Below are positions 44,564 through 55,376 of a DNA stretch of 64,000 nucleotides, piece after piece; position 1 is the stretch's first letter, and the number at the start of each line of letters is the position of its first letter. Origin of the DNA: Pyrus communis (Eukaryota; Streptophyta; Magnoliopsida; Rosales; Rosaceae); assembly GCF_963583255.1 (NCBI RefSeq), contig NC_084815.1, forward strand, positions 16,043,807 to 16,107,806, read 5' to 3'. The notes beneath the pieces are model-generated. The model was not told where the DNA came from. It ran no database searches and worked only from the letters and a program-made list of their open reading frames with translations. A program made the translations under genes and the position numbers.

Positions 44564-46392
44564 ATGGCGGAGCATGCAGACGAAGTGAAGGCGGCGGAGT
44601 CTTTGTTGGACAAGGTACCGGACAAGATCCACGGTCACGATTCGTCGTCGGCGTTACCGCCGTCGGAGGCGGTGCGCGACAAGGGCATTGGCGGTGGCTA
44701 TTCGGCATCGTTGAAGTCCAAGGTTAACAGGCTCTTTGGGAGGGAGAAGCCCGTACACCACGTCTTCGGTGGCGGAAGAGGTAACGTTTCGCAATCGAAA
44801 CGTTCTTTCTGATCTTTCTGCTAATGGATCTAGATCTGCTGAGGCCTTGTGATTTTGTTTAATTGCTAATTAAGATTTTGGTATTTAATTAAAGTTGGGG
44901 TTTCCTTGTTAATGTTCTTAATTCGCTTCTGTGTGATTATTTTGTTAAGTTTTGATTATTGTGAATAAATTAAGTTGGGGTTACTTTGTTAATTGTGTTA
45001 ATTGGCTTTTTAATCCTTTTCCAGTTTTGCTAATCCAACTGATTATTAAACTGAACCCTTTCTAATCATGTTGCAATTTTGTGTCGAGTTAACATTTTGT
45101 ACAATGACTTGTTGATTACGTGGTTTGGATTTTCACAATCGAAAATTTACAAGAAATGCAACCTTGTAATTTTGGTTTGATGAAAAATTGATTGACATTC
45201 TTTTTCCATTTTTGCTAATCCAACTAATTATTTAACTGAGCCTTTATAATCATGTTGCAATTTTGTGTTGGGTTAATTTTTTTGCACAATGACATTGTGA
45301 TTATACGTGGTTTTGTATTTTCGTAATTGGAAATTTTTAAGAAATGCAAGTTTTTGTTATGGTTTGATAAAAATTGAATAATTATATGTTGCAGCCGCTG
45401 ATATTTTCCTTTGGAGGGACAAGAAGGTGTCGGCAGGTGTTCTTATCGCCTTAACGATCATATGGGTTTTCTTTGAATGCTTTGAATACCATCTGCTGAC
45501 TTTGGTCTCCCACTTGTTGATTATTGGGATTGCTATGTTGTTCTTGTGGTCCCACGCTTCAACCTTCATTAAAAAGTAAGAATTCCTTTGATTCTGTATT
45601 TAATTGTTCTGTTTGTTTTCGGGGGCGATGGTCACGATTTTATATGTTCTGAATGATTCACTTAGCAACAATTTGTTACATTCAGGTCTCCACCCCACAT
45701 TCCACAAGTTCAAATTCCTGAGAAGCCGGTTCTACAGATTGCGTCTGCAATTACATCAGAGATCAACCACGCTCTTGTTATCGTGCGGGAGATTGCATCT
45801 GGGAAGGATTTGAAGCAGTTCCTCTCTGTATGTTTATTGCCCTCTAGCTCTGTCTTTTCTAATTGGTGCTGTTCATGTTCCACTACGATTGATGATGATG
45901 ATGATTTAATTGTTTCTCGATTTGCAATTTGTTTGTATATAATCATGGCATGTATGAATTGCAATCTGTGCTCATATGAAAGGGATGATCTTTAGAACCT
46001 TGTTGCTGACTTGATTGTTTATGTTTTTTGTATTTGTGAATGGTGTTATGATCGATTAGGTGATTGCTGGCTTGTGGGTTGTGTCCATCTTGGGGAAGTA
46101 CTACAACTTCTTGACCTTGGTCTACATAGGTAAGGAAACCATACATTGTACATATCAGTTATGGCTGCCATTTTCCATTTCTTTCTGCGCGTGTTCTTAC
46201 CATGGTGTTGATTCTTTCTTCACAGCGGTCATTTTGCTCTTCACACTTCCTGTGTTCTATGAGAAATACGACGACCAGGTGGATGCAGTTGCGGAGAAGG
46301 TACTGATTGAGATCAAGAAGCAGTATGCAGTATTTGACGCAAAGGTGCTTAGTAAAATTCCTAGGGGGCAGACGAAGGCCAAGAAGTTTTAG
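44564..46392 (+). CDS. Reticulon-like protein, RTNLB family
   Basis: Five exons: 44564-44780, 45395-45575, 45686-45827, 46060-46129 and 46226-46392. All introns are GT-AG, and the exons join to 258 residues. The N-terminus [20 protein letters not shown] and [20 protein letters not shown] are characteristic of plant RTNLB proteins. The reticulon homology domain has two long hydrophobic hairpins (about residues 85-128 and 181-218) separated by a roughly 50-residue loop. It ends [20 protein letters not shown] then TKAKKF, a Lys-rich tail of the ER-retention kind. RTNLBs sit in the ER membrane and curve tubules; some act in receptor trafficking. The length fits the family (about 250-275). Intron 1 (614 bases) contains a tandem duplication. 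The gene looks intact and functional. Confidence 0.95.
45015..45383 (+). repeat. Tandem duplication within reticulon intron 1
   Basis: Two blocks of about 185 bases start at 45015 and 45200. Both run ttgctaatccaact, then taatcatgttgcaattttgt, then cacaatgac or tacaatgac, then acgtggtttt or acgtggtttg, and finally aagaaatgcaa. The divergence is moderate. The second unit ends just before the acceptor. Confidence 0.82.
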
Positions 46393-46820
46393 AGTGGTTG
46401 ATATGCAGCCGGTTCTATTAACTGTGTTTTGCCAGGGTGTTGTGCACATTTTGTCCATGATTGCTTAGGATCCTCGTCTCCATTTCATAGTTCGCGAGTC
46501 CGCTGGATTCACGGTGGGGATGAATTTGTGAATGTGTTTTTCATACTGGTTTTCGCTACGTATATGATATTTTCGGTTACAGTTTTCATGGAGTTTTTGT
46601 TATGTGTGACCTGGTGATCATGCTAGTACATTTCAAATCAATGACTTTCTTCTTTTGCTTAATGTCTATGCTTGGATGGAATGATTTGCAATGATTTGGT
46701 GATTGTTTCTCTTTTTGGTATTCGATAATACGCATTGCCATCTTATCAAGAATAGAATCCGTACAAATCTGCTTAAAAGGTTATGCCTTCGCTTTTTATT
46801 ATTTTGGAAAATATTGCTTT
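46393..46820 (+). other. Reticulon gene 3' UTR and flank
   Basis: T-rich sequence of the kind found in plant 3' ends follows the stop. No separate gene is visible. The polyadenylation site is not assigned. Confidence 0.4.
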
Positions 46821-46972
46821 GCTTCTTATCTTCGCATACGTAGGCGTAGTCATATTCTCTAGATTGGATGTGACCTTATGCGTTTGTGCTTTCTTCGCTT
46901 CTTATCTTCGCATATGTGACCATTGTCATATTCTCTAGATTGGATGTGACTTTATCTGTGCAGTTTAAATTA
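46821..46972 (+). repeat. Tandem duplication downstream of the reticulon gene
   Basis: Period 76 bases. gcttcttatcttcgcata and catattctctagattggatg are present in both units (starts 46821 and 46897). Confidence 0.8.
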
Positions 46973-47329
46973 ATTTAAAGTAAAATATTGTTTGTTAACA
47001 AATTCTCATTCCCTTCTATTGTAACAGAAGGAAATGAAGTTGGTTAAAAAGATTACAATTTGTGAACTTCACTTTGCCTATCTATTCTTATCCTTTTTGA
47101 CCTCTCCTTCATATACTATGTTCTTTTTATGTAAATTTGTAGAGAAGGATTAGGCGAGAACAGTCGTGTGATAGGCACCCACCCTCCTTCAGAGGAGGAA
47201 GGGTCATTGCACCTCCCCCGTCCGTTCCCCCTCTACTAGTTTTTATTAATAACATGAAGACAAATGAAAAGGTAAAACAAGCGGGGGAATTAGGCGAATA
47301 CTCGCTGAAAACAATTAACGAAAGCCATA
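46973..47329. other. Gene-free stretch
   Basis: No recognisable gene. Confidence 0.35.
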
Positions 47330-48010
47330 TGTTATGGGTTAAGAATTCTTCAGCTTCTTGAAATTGCTTTTCCATAATTCTGCAGTTCATATTTCATTGC
47401 TATTATCCACCTCCTCATCCTCAATCTGCTCCTCATGACCTCAAACAGAAGAATTGAAGCCCCACAAAGTTTCTTCCATAAGACGCCTCACGAAAGTACC
47501 AAGTTCCACCACGTCAAACTACTATTTGTTGCACCAAAATTAGCAAAATCATCTGCCAAACAATTTTCTTCCCTAAAAGTATCCGAAAAACGAAAGCACA
47601 AACGAGCAAGGTACCATAAACAATTCACTCAAGGAACCTTGAGAAACCAAGGAACATCCATGGAGCGAGCTGATAGAAGGTGGATGACATGCATAGAATC
47701 TGTCTCTAACCAAATGTGATGTCATTCTTTATCCCACGCAATCTGAATTGCCTCAATTACAACAATTGTACTCCGATAAGAAGATGAGGAAGCAAATGCT
47801 CCGAAAAAAAGAAGATCACTGGAGTCATCAAAAACATCACCACTACCACCTGACCATTCCGTTTACAAGACCCATCTATGTTAACCTTAATCCACTCAAC
47901 GGTATGCAAACGCCAAAACACAGGCACAAAACTAAGAGCATCCGAAGAAAGGGATGAAATTCATAACACAGAGAATATAGGAATCGATGCATGACCAGTG
48001 AAAGAAGAAA
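47330..48010 (-). pseudogene. LINE-type RNase H remnant
   Basis: On the minus strand, frames read SYRSTIVVIEAIQIAWDKE, a stop, HHIWLETDSMHVIHLLSARS, MDVPWFLKVP, a stop, VNCLWYLARLCFRFSDTF, then REENCLADDFANFGATNSS. E...EA..A, LETDS and EENCLADxxA are catalytic or signature positions of the RVT_3 RNase H domain. Stops show decay. It is a different copy from those at 43520 and 48975. Confidence 0.75.
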
Positions 48011-48479
48011 AAGCAATAGAAGTTGATTTCCCCTAATGCCTTAAAAGACTACGTTGGGATGGGACAATGCTGAACTTTTGTTATCAATGAGTTCACCATA
48101 TTCTCCTTGTTCACCTACACTGTGGACTTGCAAGTATCCTTGTTAGATCCACGAGTTCACCATTCACTAGATAGGCAGAGTGATTAATCATAATTCATTT
48201 TATTATGTCTGCAAACAATACTAAACTACTTCATTTAAAATTTTAATCTGTAGACATTGGCGTAGCCAATTTGCTAGAATTCACCATTTCCTCGGATGCA
48301 ATAAGTTCGAATTCTCCTCCGTCCAAATTAGATTAATTTAATACAGAACATTGTTCGTAGAAAAATAAAATAAAAATAAAACCCTTTTTTGTTTAAAAGA
48401 GATTATACAATTTGTAAACTACTTTCCTATCCTCGTCGACTTGTGTCAGTATCACTACTAGAACTCTCGCGTTCATTAC
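48011..48479. other. Gene-free stretch
   Basis: AT-rich, no gene recognised. It would include the 3' UTR of the minus-strand gene starting at 48824. Confidence 0.35.
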
Positions 48480-48824
48480 TCATTCCAGATCACAACCCCT
48501 TACCCTAAGAGTCATTGCAGTAAACTTATTGTAGTACGTATACTGATGATCGTCGTCTCTTACTACAACAAGTTCATCCTCGTACCCGCGGCTAAAGAAC
48601 GAAACAGGTTGGAAAGTCAGGTATTCTTGGTTTGTTGTCTCCAAACTTGATTTACTGTCACAGGCTGCAGGGCCACTAGGGTTCCGATTCCACAGCGTCA
48701 AGAGCGAGTTATCGGACTCCAAGTAGGACGTCAGTTGCTTGTAGTCGACGGTTGGTTTATGGTCCTTGAATACTTGATCCATTCGTGCTGATGTTTCAAG
48801 TTTCGTGGAGCAGATGGAAGCCAT
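48480..48824 (-). CDS. Small protein of unknown function
   Basis: A 114-residue intronless frame reads MASICSTKLETSARMDQVFK, then KPTVDYKQLTSYLESDNSLL, and ends TLRVRGCDLE. Codon use is balanced and free of low-complexity runs. A good TATA box (TATAAATAG on the minus strand, 48921-48929) stands about 100 bases upstream, so this looks like a real gene. There is no signal peptide or membrane segment. The only local feature is the acidic patch YEDELVVVRDDD. I do not recognise the family. A spliced continuation past the stop cannot be excluded. Confidence 0.55.
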   Translation of the reverse strand: MASICSTKLETSARMDQVFKDHKPTVDYKQLTSYLESDNSLLTLWNRNPSGPAACDSKSSLETTNQEYLTFQPVSFFSRGYEDELVVVRDDDHQYTYYNKFTAMTLRVRGCDLE

Positions 48825-48920
48825 GTTTGTTTGCTTGGAGAATATGATGAAATTTCTAATTTTGTTTTAAGGGTCTTGTGGTATTAGTGATTGAGGTTTT
48901 TTTTTTAATTTTTTTTAACC

Positions 48921-48929
48921 CTATTTATA
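48921..48929 (-). promoter_or_regulatory. TATA box of the small minus-strand gene
   Basis: TATAAATAG on the minus strand lies about 100 bases before the ATG at 48824, a normal spacing for a plant promoter plus short leader. Confidence 0.6.
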
Positions 48930-48974
48930 GATATATGTGGGCTAATTCCTAATCAGAAAAGGTATAGGATTTTT

Positions 48975-50054
48975 GAGAGAGTTCAATTCAATTTGTTTTT
49001 TTTTTTTTTTTGGTAAACAGGAAATTTCATTCCAAGTCAACAGCCAACATAAACAAAGAAAGCTTGGAACACCTGACCAACAAAAACATACAAGTGAGAA
49101 GGGGAATACAAAAGACGTTGCCAAACAAGGCTATCACATCTTCCCCAACCCACAACAAAACTACCTAAGAAGGAGGACAAGGTAATCCATCTTTGTTCAA
49201 AATCTTCACCAACGAAGATAGGGGCCTAACGACCCAGGTAGAATCGCTCATCTCAGTTCAACGAAATCTAGTGACATAGTTTGCCACTTCATTCCCTGCC
49301 CTTGGCACCCAGGACCACACGCAGTTGAGAAAACGACACCCCAATTGCCGGATACGACTTAAAATAGGGTATATCTTCCAACTGCAATTTTCAACACCAC
49401 CATTTAAATAAGAAATTAATTGCTTGCAATCAAATTCCACCATGATTTGTGAAAAGTGGCATTGTTGAGCCAAAAGACACCCTTCTAAAACTGCCAGAGC
49501 CTTAGCAACTTCTGGACAGGAGGCATGCACATCCTTTCTTTGAATCATTAAACATCGTTTCCTTGAGTCTCTCACAACAACACCCACAAAACTTTTTGAA
49601 TCCCCCTGTTTCCAACTCGCATCAACATTAATTGTACCACATGGGAGGGGGGTGAAGACCAAGTACTGTTCCGTTGAACAATAGGCATTGTATCTCGTTG
49701 TATGGTTTTCCTTTCTCTCGCCTTCATGAACATAGTATAAGCACATTGAATATCCTGCATAGTTTGCACAGGAGAAGGAGGTTTGAGGTTGAAAATAGAC
49801 TTACATCGAGTTTTCCATATGTGCTAGCACGTGAAGGCCAACAAAGACTGAATTCTCGCCCTCTCCGCCTTATCCCCAAAATTCACCTTAAACATTTTAA
49901 AAAGCCAAGCATCAAAATTAGTAATAGAGCTTTTATCAACTTTATAATTTAGAGGGCCACCAAACCATACTAGATCAACCCAAGGACGAAAAAACAGAAG
50001 ATGTTCAACAGTCTCCTCACACTCATTGCAAATCGGGCAGAGGGGAGACGTGGC
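48975..50054 (-). mobile_element. LINE (L1-type), 5'-truncated
   Basis: On the minus strand the 5' part reads ATSPLCPICNECEETVEHLL, the zinc-binding zf-RVT motif that ends a LINE RT. It continues through AERARIQSLLAF, a stop, then HIWKTRC into the RNase H domain. That domain is open at 49746-49258, with NVDASWKQGDSKSFVGVVVR, EVAKALAVLEG, VEFDCKQLISYL, and VPRAGNEVANYVTRF. The A-tail appears as a T-run at 48998-49011. The 5' truncation, the usual LINE fate, is at about 50054, right where a SINE has landed. Confidence 0.82.
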
Positions 50055-50063
50055 ATTATCTGA

Positions 50064-50241
50064 AACTTAGTATTAATGTCTAGTGTTATTTCTCTATTTA
50101 TAAGTGAGAGGTCTCAAGCTCGATTCTCGACAAAGGCGAATTTGAACCACATTATTGCTAATATATTGTGAGGTTAAGTGCATCCCCTCTTCCTTAATGC
50201 AAATAATATTATTTGTTAAAAAAAATTAAAAAAAACTCATA
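50064..50241 (+). mobile_element. SINE with 9-bp target duplication
   Basis: It starts cttagtattaatgtctagtg and has the box-B-like ctcaagctcgattctcg. The 3' part is aaggcgaatttgaaccac through gtgaggttaagtgcatcccc, and it ends in an interrupted A-tail. The duplication attatctga flanks it at 50055-50063 and 50242-50250. It is the same family as 6105-6291. It does not code for protein and relies on LINE machinery. Confidence 0.82.
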
Positions 50242-50250
50242 ATTATCTGA

Positions 50251-50494
50251 TTGGAAAAGGTTTGAGAAACATGTACCAACCGATGGATTGCTCTCATAGG
50301 TAGTGTAAACTCGTTCAATTCTTTGCGTTATGGGTTATAGTCACACTAAAAGAAAGGGAAAGTGCGAATACGAATAAGTGAGACTGTAGGTTTGGAATTC
50401 GAGGTCTAATTTGGGCCTACAAATACACTGTTCTAGAGAGAACGGTTAGTTTCACAATTTTAATTTTCCTAATCACAACTCTAATTAATTTTAA
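50251..50494. other. Gene-free stretch
   Basis: No gene or named repeat. Confidence 0.35.
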
Positions 50495-50671
50495 GGGACC
50501 GTTTCATACCCATTTCATTTTTTTTTTCACCTTTTTTTTTTTAAAGCTCAAACCTGAAAACGCTTTTTGTAACTGTTTCCAATTTTCAGAAAAATGAAAA
50601 AACTGGAAGCAAAAAAAAAAACAAAAGCTACAAAACTAAAAACTGAAAAAAGAAATGGTTCAAATGACCCC
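50495..50671. mobile_element. MITE with TAA target duplication
   Basis: The left end gggaccgtttcatacccattt and the reversed right end ggggtcatttgaaccatttc are inverted copies, and inner A- and T-runs face each other. TAA lies on both sides (50492-50494 and 50672-50674), the pattern of PIF/Harbinger (Tourist-like) MITEs. It is 177 bases. Confidence 0.75.
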
Positions 50672-50674
50672 TAA

Positions 50675-51717
50675 GTTATTTATTTATGTTTACTGCAAAT
50701 GACCCTAAGTTAAATTCCTTTGTTTACCAGGTTAAATTCATATTCTTAGGTGGGTTTATTAAATTGGAAGTTTTTAATTTTATAAATTTATGGATTTTGA
50801 TTGAAATATAATTGATTTGCAGAGATTACATGTAAAATTTTGATTAATTCCCTCGAAATCTCAAGTGGAGGTGTTGAGGTTTGTAAATACTTAAAATAGA
50901 CTATGAAATCTCTCCAATTGTCACGAATTCTTTAATTTTTTAAAATTCTTTAAAATCAATTCCTAATTGAATACACCTAAAATATTATAACTTCTTCAAA
51001 ATCCTAATTGAATACACTTTAAATGTTACATCATGATTGAATACACTTCAAATTTTAGAAGATCACTTACAATGATATTTTAGGGTAAGAAGGTGAGAGA
51101 CTTTGGCTAATCCAAACAATAGATATTAGTGCATGCTATTCGGATTTTTTTTTTTTTTGAGTTTGTACACTTTGTTTCCCATTAGTAGATTCCTAACAAG
51201 TCAGATTGAGGAGGGGGTGTTAGGGTTAGCTAACAGAATTCTTCATATCGTCACACTCTGTTAGAAAGAAAGAGGAGGTTAGTTGATGGAGGAGGGGAAG
51301 GCAAATGATGAAGCCCTTCAGTACATCTTCGAGTCCTTCAAGTTCATGGTGGCCACCACTGAAGCCTGTTGTGAATGGTGGATGTGCTGACTTTGCTATG
51401 AGAACCGCCCGTCTTGTCCCCTTTACTCTACAACACCCCACCCTCATTCGTCTTCCCTGACCTTCGAAACGATCCTCATTTCCAGTGGATTACAAAATAT
51501 ATCAAGGTTCCAACTTCCTATTTAGATATGAGTTCGTTTATATTTATAACATTTTTTCCTACAGAAATTTGAAGTTATAATACCATTGCAGTTCATCTTT
51601 CATATCACTAAATTGGTGGTTTTTAGCAGGGTTCGATTTTTTTGAGACTTTACCTACGTCTCAAAAAACTTGGATTATTCGAGCAAGTTGTATATACTGT
51701 ATTGAAGATGCATGATG
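50675..51717. other. Gene-free stretch with a possible gene fragment
   Basis: AT-rich. Around 51285-51411 a short plus-strand frame reads MEEGKANDEALQYIFESFKF, then MVATTEACCEWWMC and a stop. It has a gene-like amino-acid mix but no recognised family. Confidence 0.3.
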
Positions 51718-51722
51718 CCTCG

Positions 51723-51918
51723 TGTTGGAACACCCATTGTCCCACATCGGCTAAGAGGGAAGAGAGAAAACACTTTAAATAGAATTACCCCATTCTAACT
51801 AACACCGAGGTTTTTTATGATAAAACCCTACACCTGAGGATTGTGCAGGTGGTTAAGTGGGGACAATATCGGTGTTGTTGGAGTGGGCCCTCGGCCCGCC
51901 GACTTGAAAAATTCTACA
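51723..51918 (+). repeat. 5' LTR of the TRIM
   Basis: It contains cccacatcggctaagaggg and ggttaagtggggacaatatc, the latter matching the site (ggggacagtatc) that is split in the 3' LTR. Confidence 0.88.
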
Positions 51919-52300
51919 TGGTATCAGAGCTAGGGGATGGGCCCATATTGCCACGTGATTGGGTGGGTTTCCATTGGCCCCGCGTGATGGGTGAGTCTCA
52001 ACATGGCTCCACATAGGTCAAAGATGCCATGTGATTGGGTGGGTCCCCGTTTGGCCTCGCATGATGGGTGAGCCCCGACTTGGCTCAACGTGGTTGTCGA
52101 TGTGTGGATCTCCACGTGTGACCCACAAAATGGGGTCTCACATGCGGGGGAGTGTTGGAACACCTATTGCCCCACATAGGCCAAGAGGGAAGAGAGAAAG
52201 CACTTTAAATGGAATTACCCCACTCTAACTAACACCGAGGCCTTTTGTGATAAAACCCCACACCTGAGGAATTTGCAGGTGGTTAAGTGGGGACAGTATC

Positions 52301-53566
52301 TGTAATACACTGTAAAATTTAAAATATATGATTATGCTGAAATTTTTTTCAGGAAGTGAAATGACGGAAATGTTCCTCATTGACAAAACGTAAGTTTATG
52401 AGGACGTATTTTATCCTCACATAGTTTTGGCATGTTTCTTGACCTATTTGGTTCGATTTCGATCCTACAAGCGTGTAGGTGAAACCCGTTGGTGAAACGG
52501 AATTATAGTGAAGGAGTTACTGACGTTTAAAGTTAGGGACAAAATGGTCATTTAATTGTAAATCTGGAAAGCTTTAGATTTGTTGGAACTTTGATCAAGA
52601 GCCGCGTGTGTGGCTATGATGAAAAGGGAAGGAGAGAAAGGAGAAATTGGGGGGGGGGGGGGGGATTGGGGTTGCCCAATCAGAAAATAGAGAAAGGAAG
52701 GGAAATGAGGAAAAAGAAAAGGAAGGGAGATTGGACCCCTTTGAGGACCTGTGACCCGACTTGGTGCCATCTCTCCGCTCCAGTCACTGTAGATGATGGG
52801 GTTGGTATCAAAATGACCCTTAGCTCAAGGCCAAAGGATCCCTTTCCCATTTTCAACCCAAAACAGATGAAATGAGGTTCGATTTCACGAGGAACCCCAC
52901 GATGGGTGTGACAGGTTTGGGTGGAGATTCACCAAATCTGAAGCTAACTCAGGAAACCATCACCACCAATACACTTCCCTCAACCTCAAGAACCAAGCCC
53001 ATGCATTGGATGGGGCATTAGAGTTCGTTTTGGTGTCGAATCGAAACCACCAAATTCTAGGGTTCTACAAGGATAGAGGCCAATTTTAGGTGTTTCCCAA
53101 CTGAATTGGACTTCGGCCCGGGTATGAAAGTTGTTCCTCTCACTAAAATCAACAATTCTGTAAAATTTGGTAATTTTTGGAGTTCGTCAGAAAACTAGGT
53201 TTCCGTTTGCCGGAAACCGCCATGCGTGGCGACGCATGGCCAGTGAGCAAATGCTGCATTTTTAAGCCAATTTTGATACTTTGAATCTATATTTGATATG
53301 CAATTGATGTGTTTCATTTGTTGAACATAGCTGGTGATTGTTAGTTACTTGGATGATTTTCAAAAAATGAGTTAAATATTAAACTGTGAACTGCGAATGG
53401 CTTGATCCCTTCGCAGGGTACGTAGACAGTCTAACGAGATAGTTAGATGCAACCATAATAGGATTGAATTTAATTTATAGTGGTTCAGAGTCTATTTATT
53501 AACCATGAATTATTTTGGGCCTACCTTAGTATTTGGCTTTCGAATTAGAAAATTCGGGTCGTTACA
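52301..53566 (+). repeat. 5' LTR of the nested element
   Basis: It differs from the 3' LTR by scattered point changes and small indels, including a longer G-run (52649-52664 against 55726-55737). The frames at 52552-52875 are chance. Confidence 0.88.
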
Positions 53567-55376
53567 AAGTGGTATCAGAGCGAATGATCCTACTTTCAAT
53601 TTGTTATAGTCTTGAATTCTTCTTGTGGTGAATTATGAAATGCAATGTGAATGCATTATTTCATAGAGTTGTGAACAAAGTGTTATGTGAATTATGATTT
53701 GCATTGATATTGCATTATTCATAATTCCTATGATTAATGTGGCATTAATGTGAAATACACATGTATTATGAATCTCTGACTGGCAGGAGAGTGAATATAG
53801 ATATATTTTTCATGTTTTGATGATGTGAAATATGACTGTGGTGATATTATATATTTCACAAGTTTTATGAATCATGAGGCATTTATGTGCAATGCATATG
53901 AATTGCGAATGCATTATTTCAAAATTTTGTGAATAAAGTGGCATCCGGGTGACATATATAAGGAGGACCCCTCGCATATGTGGCATGGTGCAATTCCCAT
54001 GGTGATTATGGAATTTCGTTAGTGGAAATTATGATTTGCATTGCGGTTGCATTTTTCATAATTTCTATGGTTATGTGAGATACACATATGTGCTTTGAAT
54101 CACTCACATGTTGGATTGTGAGTGCAGGTTCATGTGGATTGTGAATGTAGGTACCATTGATAATTTTGATGACCTGAGAGTGAAAGGGACTATGAGGTTC
54201 CCTTGGGTTTCGATCCCCTAAACCTTCAGATGGTGTTATACGGTCGGGCTACTCCTGCGGGATAGTCTATGTGGTATGGCCGTTGGAAATGGACACTCCT
54301 AGATTGAGAGTTACTTGGAGTGAGAAGCATTGCAAGCTGCCTTGGGTTTCGATCCCCCAAACCTCTGGAGGCCTACATGGTCGGACTTGTACCATATCCC
54401 GTGGGGAGGGTACTTGGTTCTGGGTGGAGGATTAAATGGACACTCTCGTTACCCTACTTCATGTTGTTGTGGTCAGATTGAAGTGAGGGTAATCAGCCGC
54501 ACGACTGGTCATCAGATTGGATTATGTTGGCACATGAATTCTGAAGGTGATTCATGGTGACGGCTATGTTTAGCCAATAATGGTAAGTGATTTTACCAGT
54601 GATTATGATTTGAAATTCCAATGGTTTTGGATGGAATCTCTTATATTTGTATTGCCAATTTAAATGGATTGGCTGGGAATTGTGATTTTTGCCTAGACAC
54701 TGATGATTATGGCTTGGTATTTTGGCATTTATTTGGCCGATGATCGTTATGGTTTGAATTTATGATAATTGTTTTGCCATGGATGAGAATGGCAATAATG
54801 CTAAGTGGTTTTACCAATAAGTATGATTGGTAATTCCAATGATTTTGGTTGGAAATTCTAATATTTGATTTGCCAATTCTAATGTTTTGGCTTGAAATTG
54901 TGATATTTATTTAGCCATTGATGATTATAGCTTGAAATTTGGATATTTATTTGGCCGACAATGGTTATGGATGGGAATTTATGATAATTGTTTCGCCAAT
55001 GATGAATATGGCAATGATGGTAAGTAGTTTACCAATGATTGTGATTATGATGCTAGTATTTATCTAACCAACGATAGATGTGGTTGGGAATCTAGTATTT
55101 ATTTAGGCTTGAGGATTTTGGCTTGATGATTGGTATTACTTTGCCAATGTGTATGGATAGAATTTTCGATATTTATTCTACCAATGAGCGTGGTAGGAAA
55201 CATGAGTATAAATGATTACTTCGTGAAAGTATTTATTTCTGGAGGCTTGAATAAAATCGTAGACTAAGGTTATGATTTTATTCACTATAAATGAAATGGT
55301 GGAATTAGCATTAATTCCTTTTAGATATTCGAGGGTAGAAATCTCGAGGACAAGATTTATTTTAATGGGGGTCAAA
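53567..55376 (+). other. Non-coding interior of the nested LTR element
   Basis: No protein-coding frame of family type. Two related blocks contain ccttgggtttcgatccccta (54198) and ccttgggtttcgatccccca (54342). From about 54590 to 55160 a loose array alternates ggaaatt / gaattt, tttatttggcc and gatgattatggctt phrases every 50-60 bases. It looks like old tandem amplification. Confidence 0.7.

Noticed and set aside
54330..54560. A 76-residue plus-strand frame
   Set aside because: It is in the repeat-rich interior of a non-autonomous element, with no gag or pol similarity.
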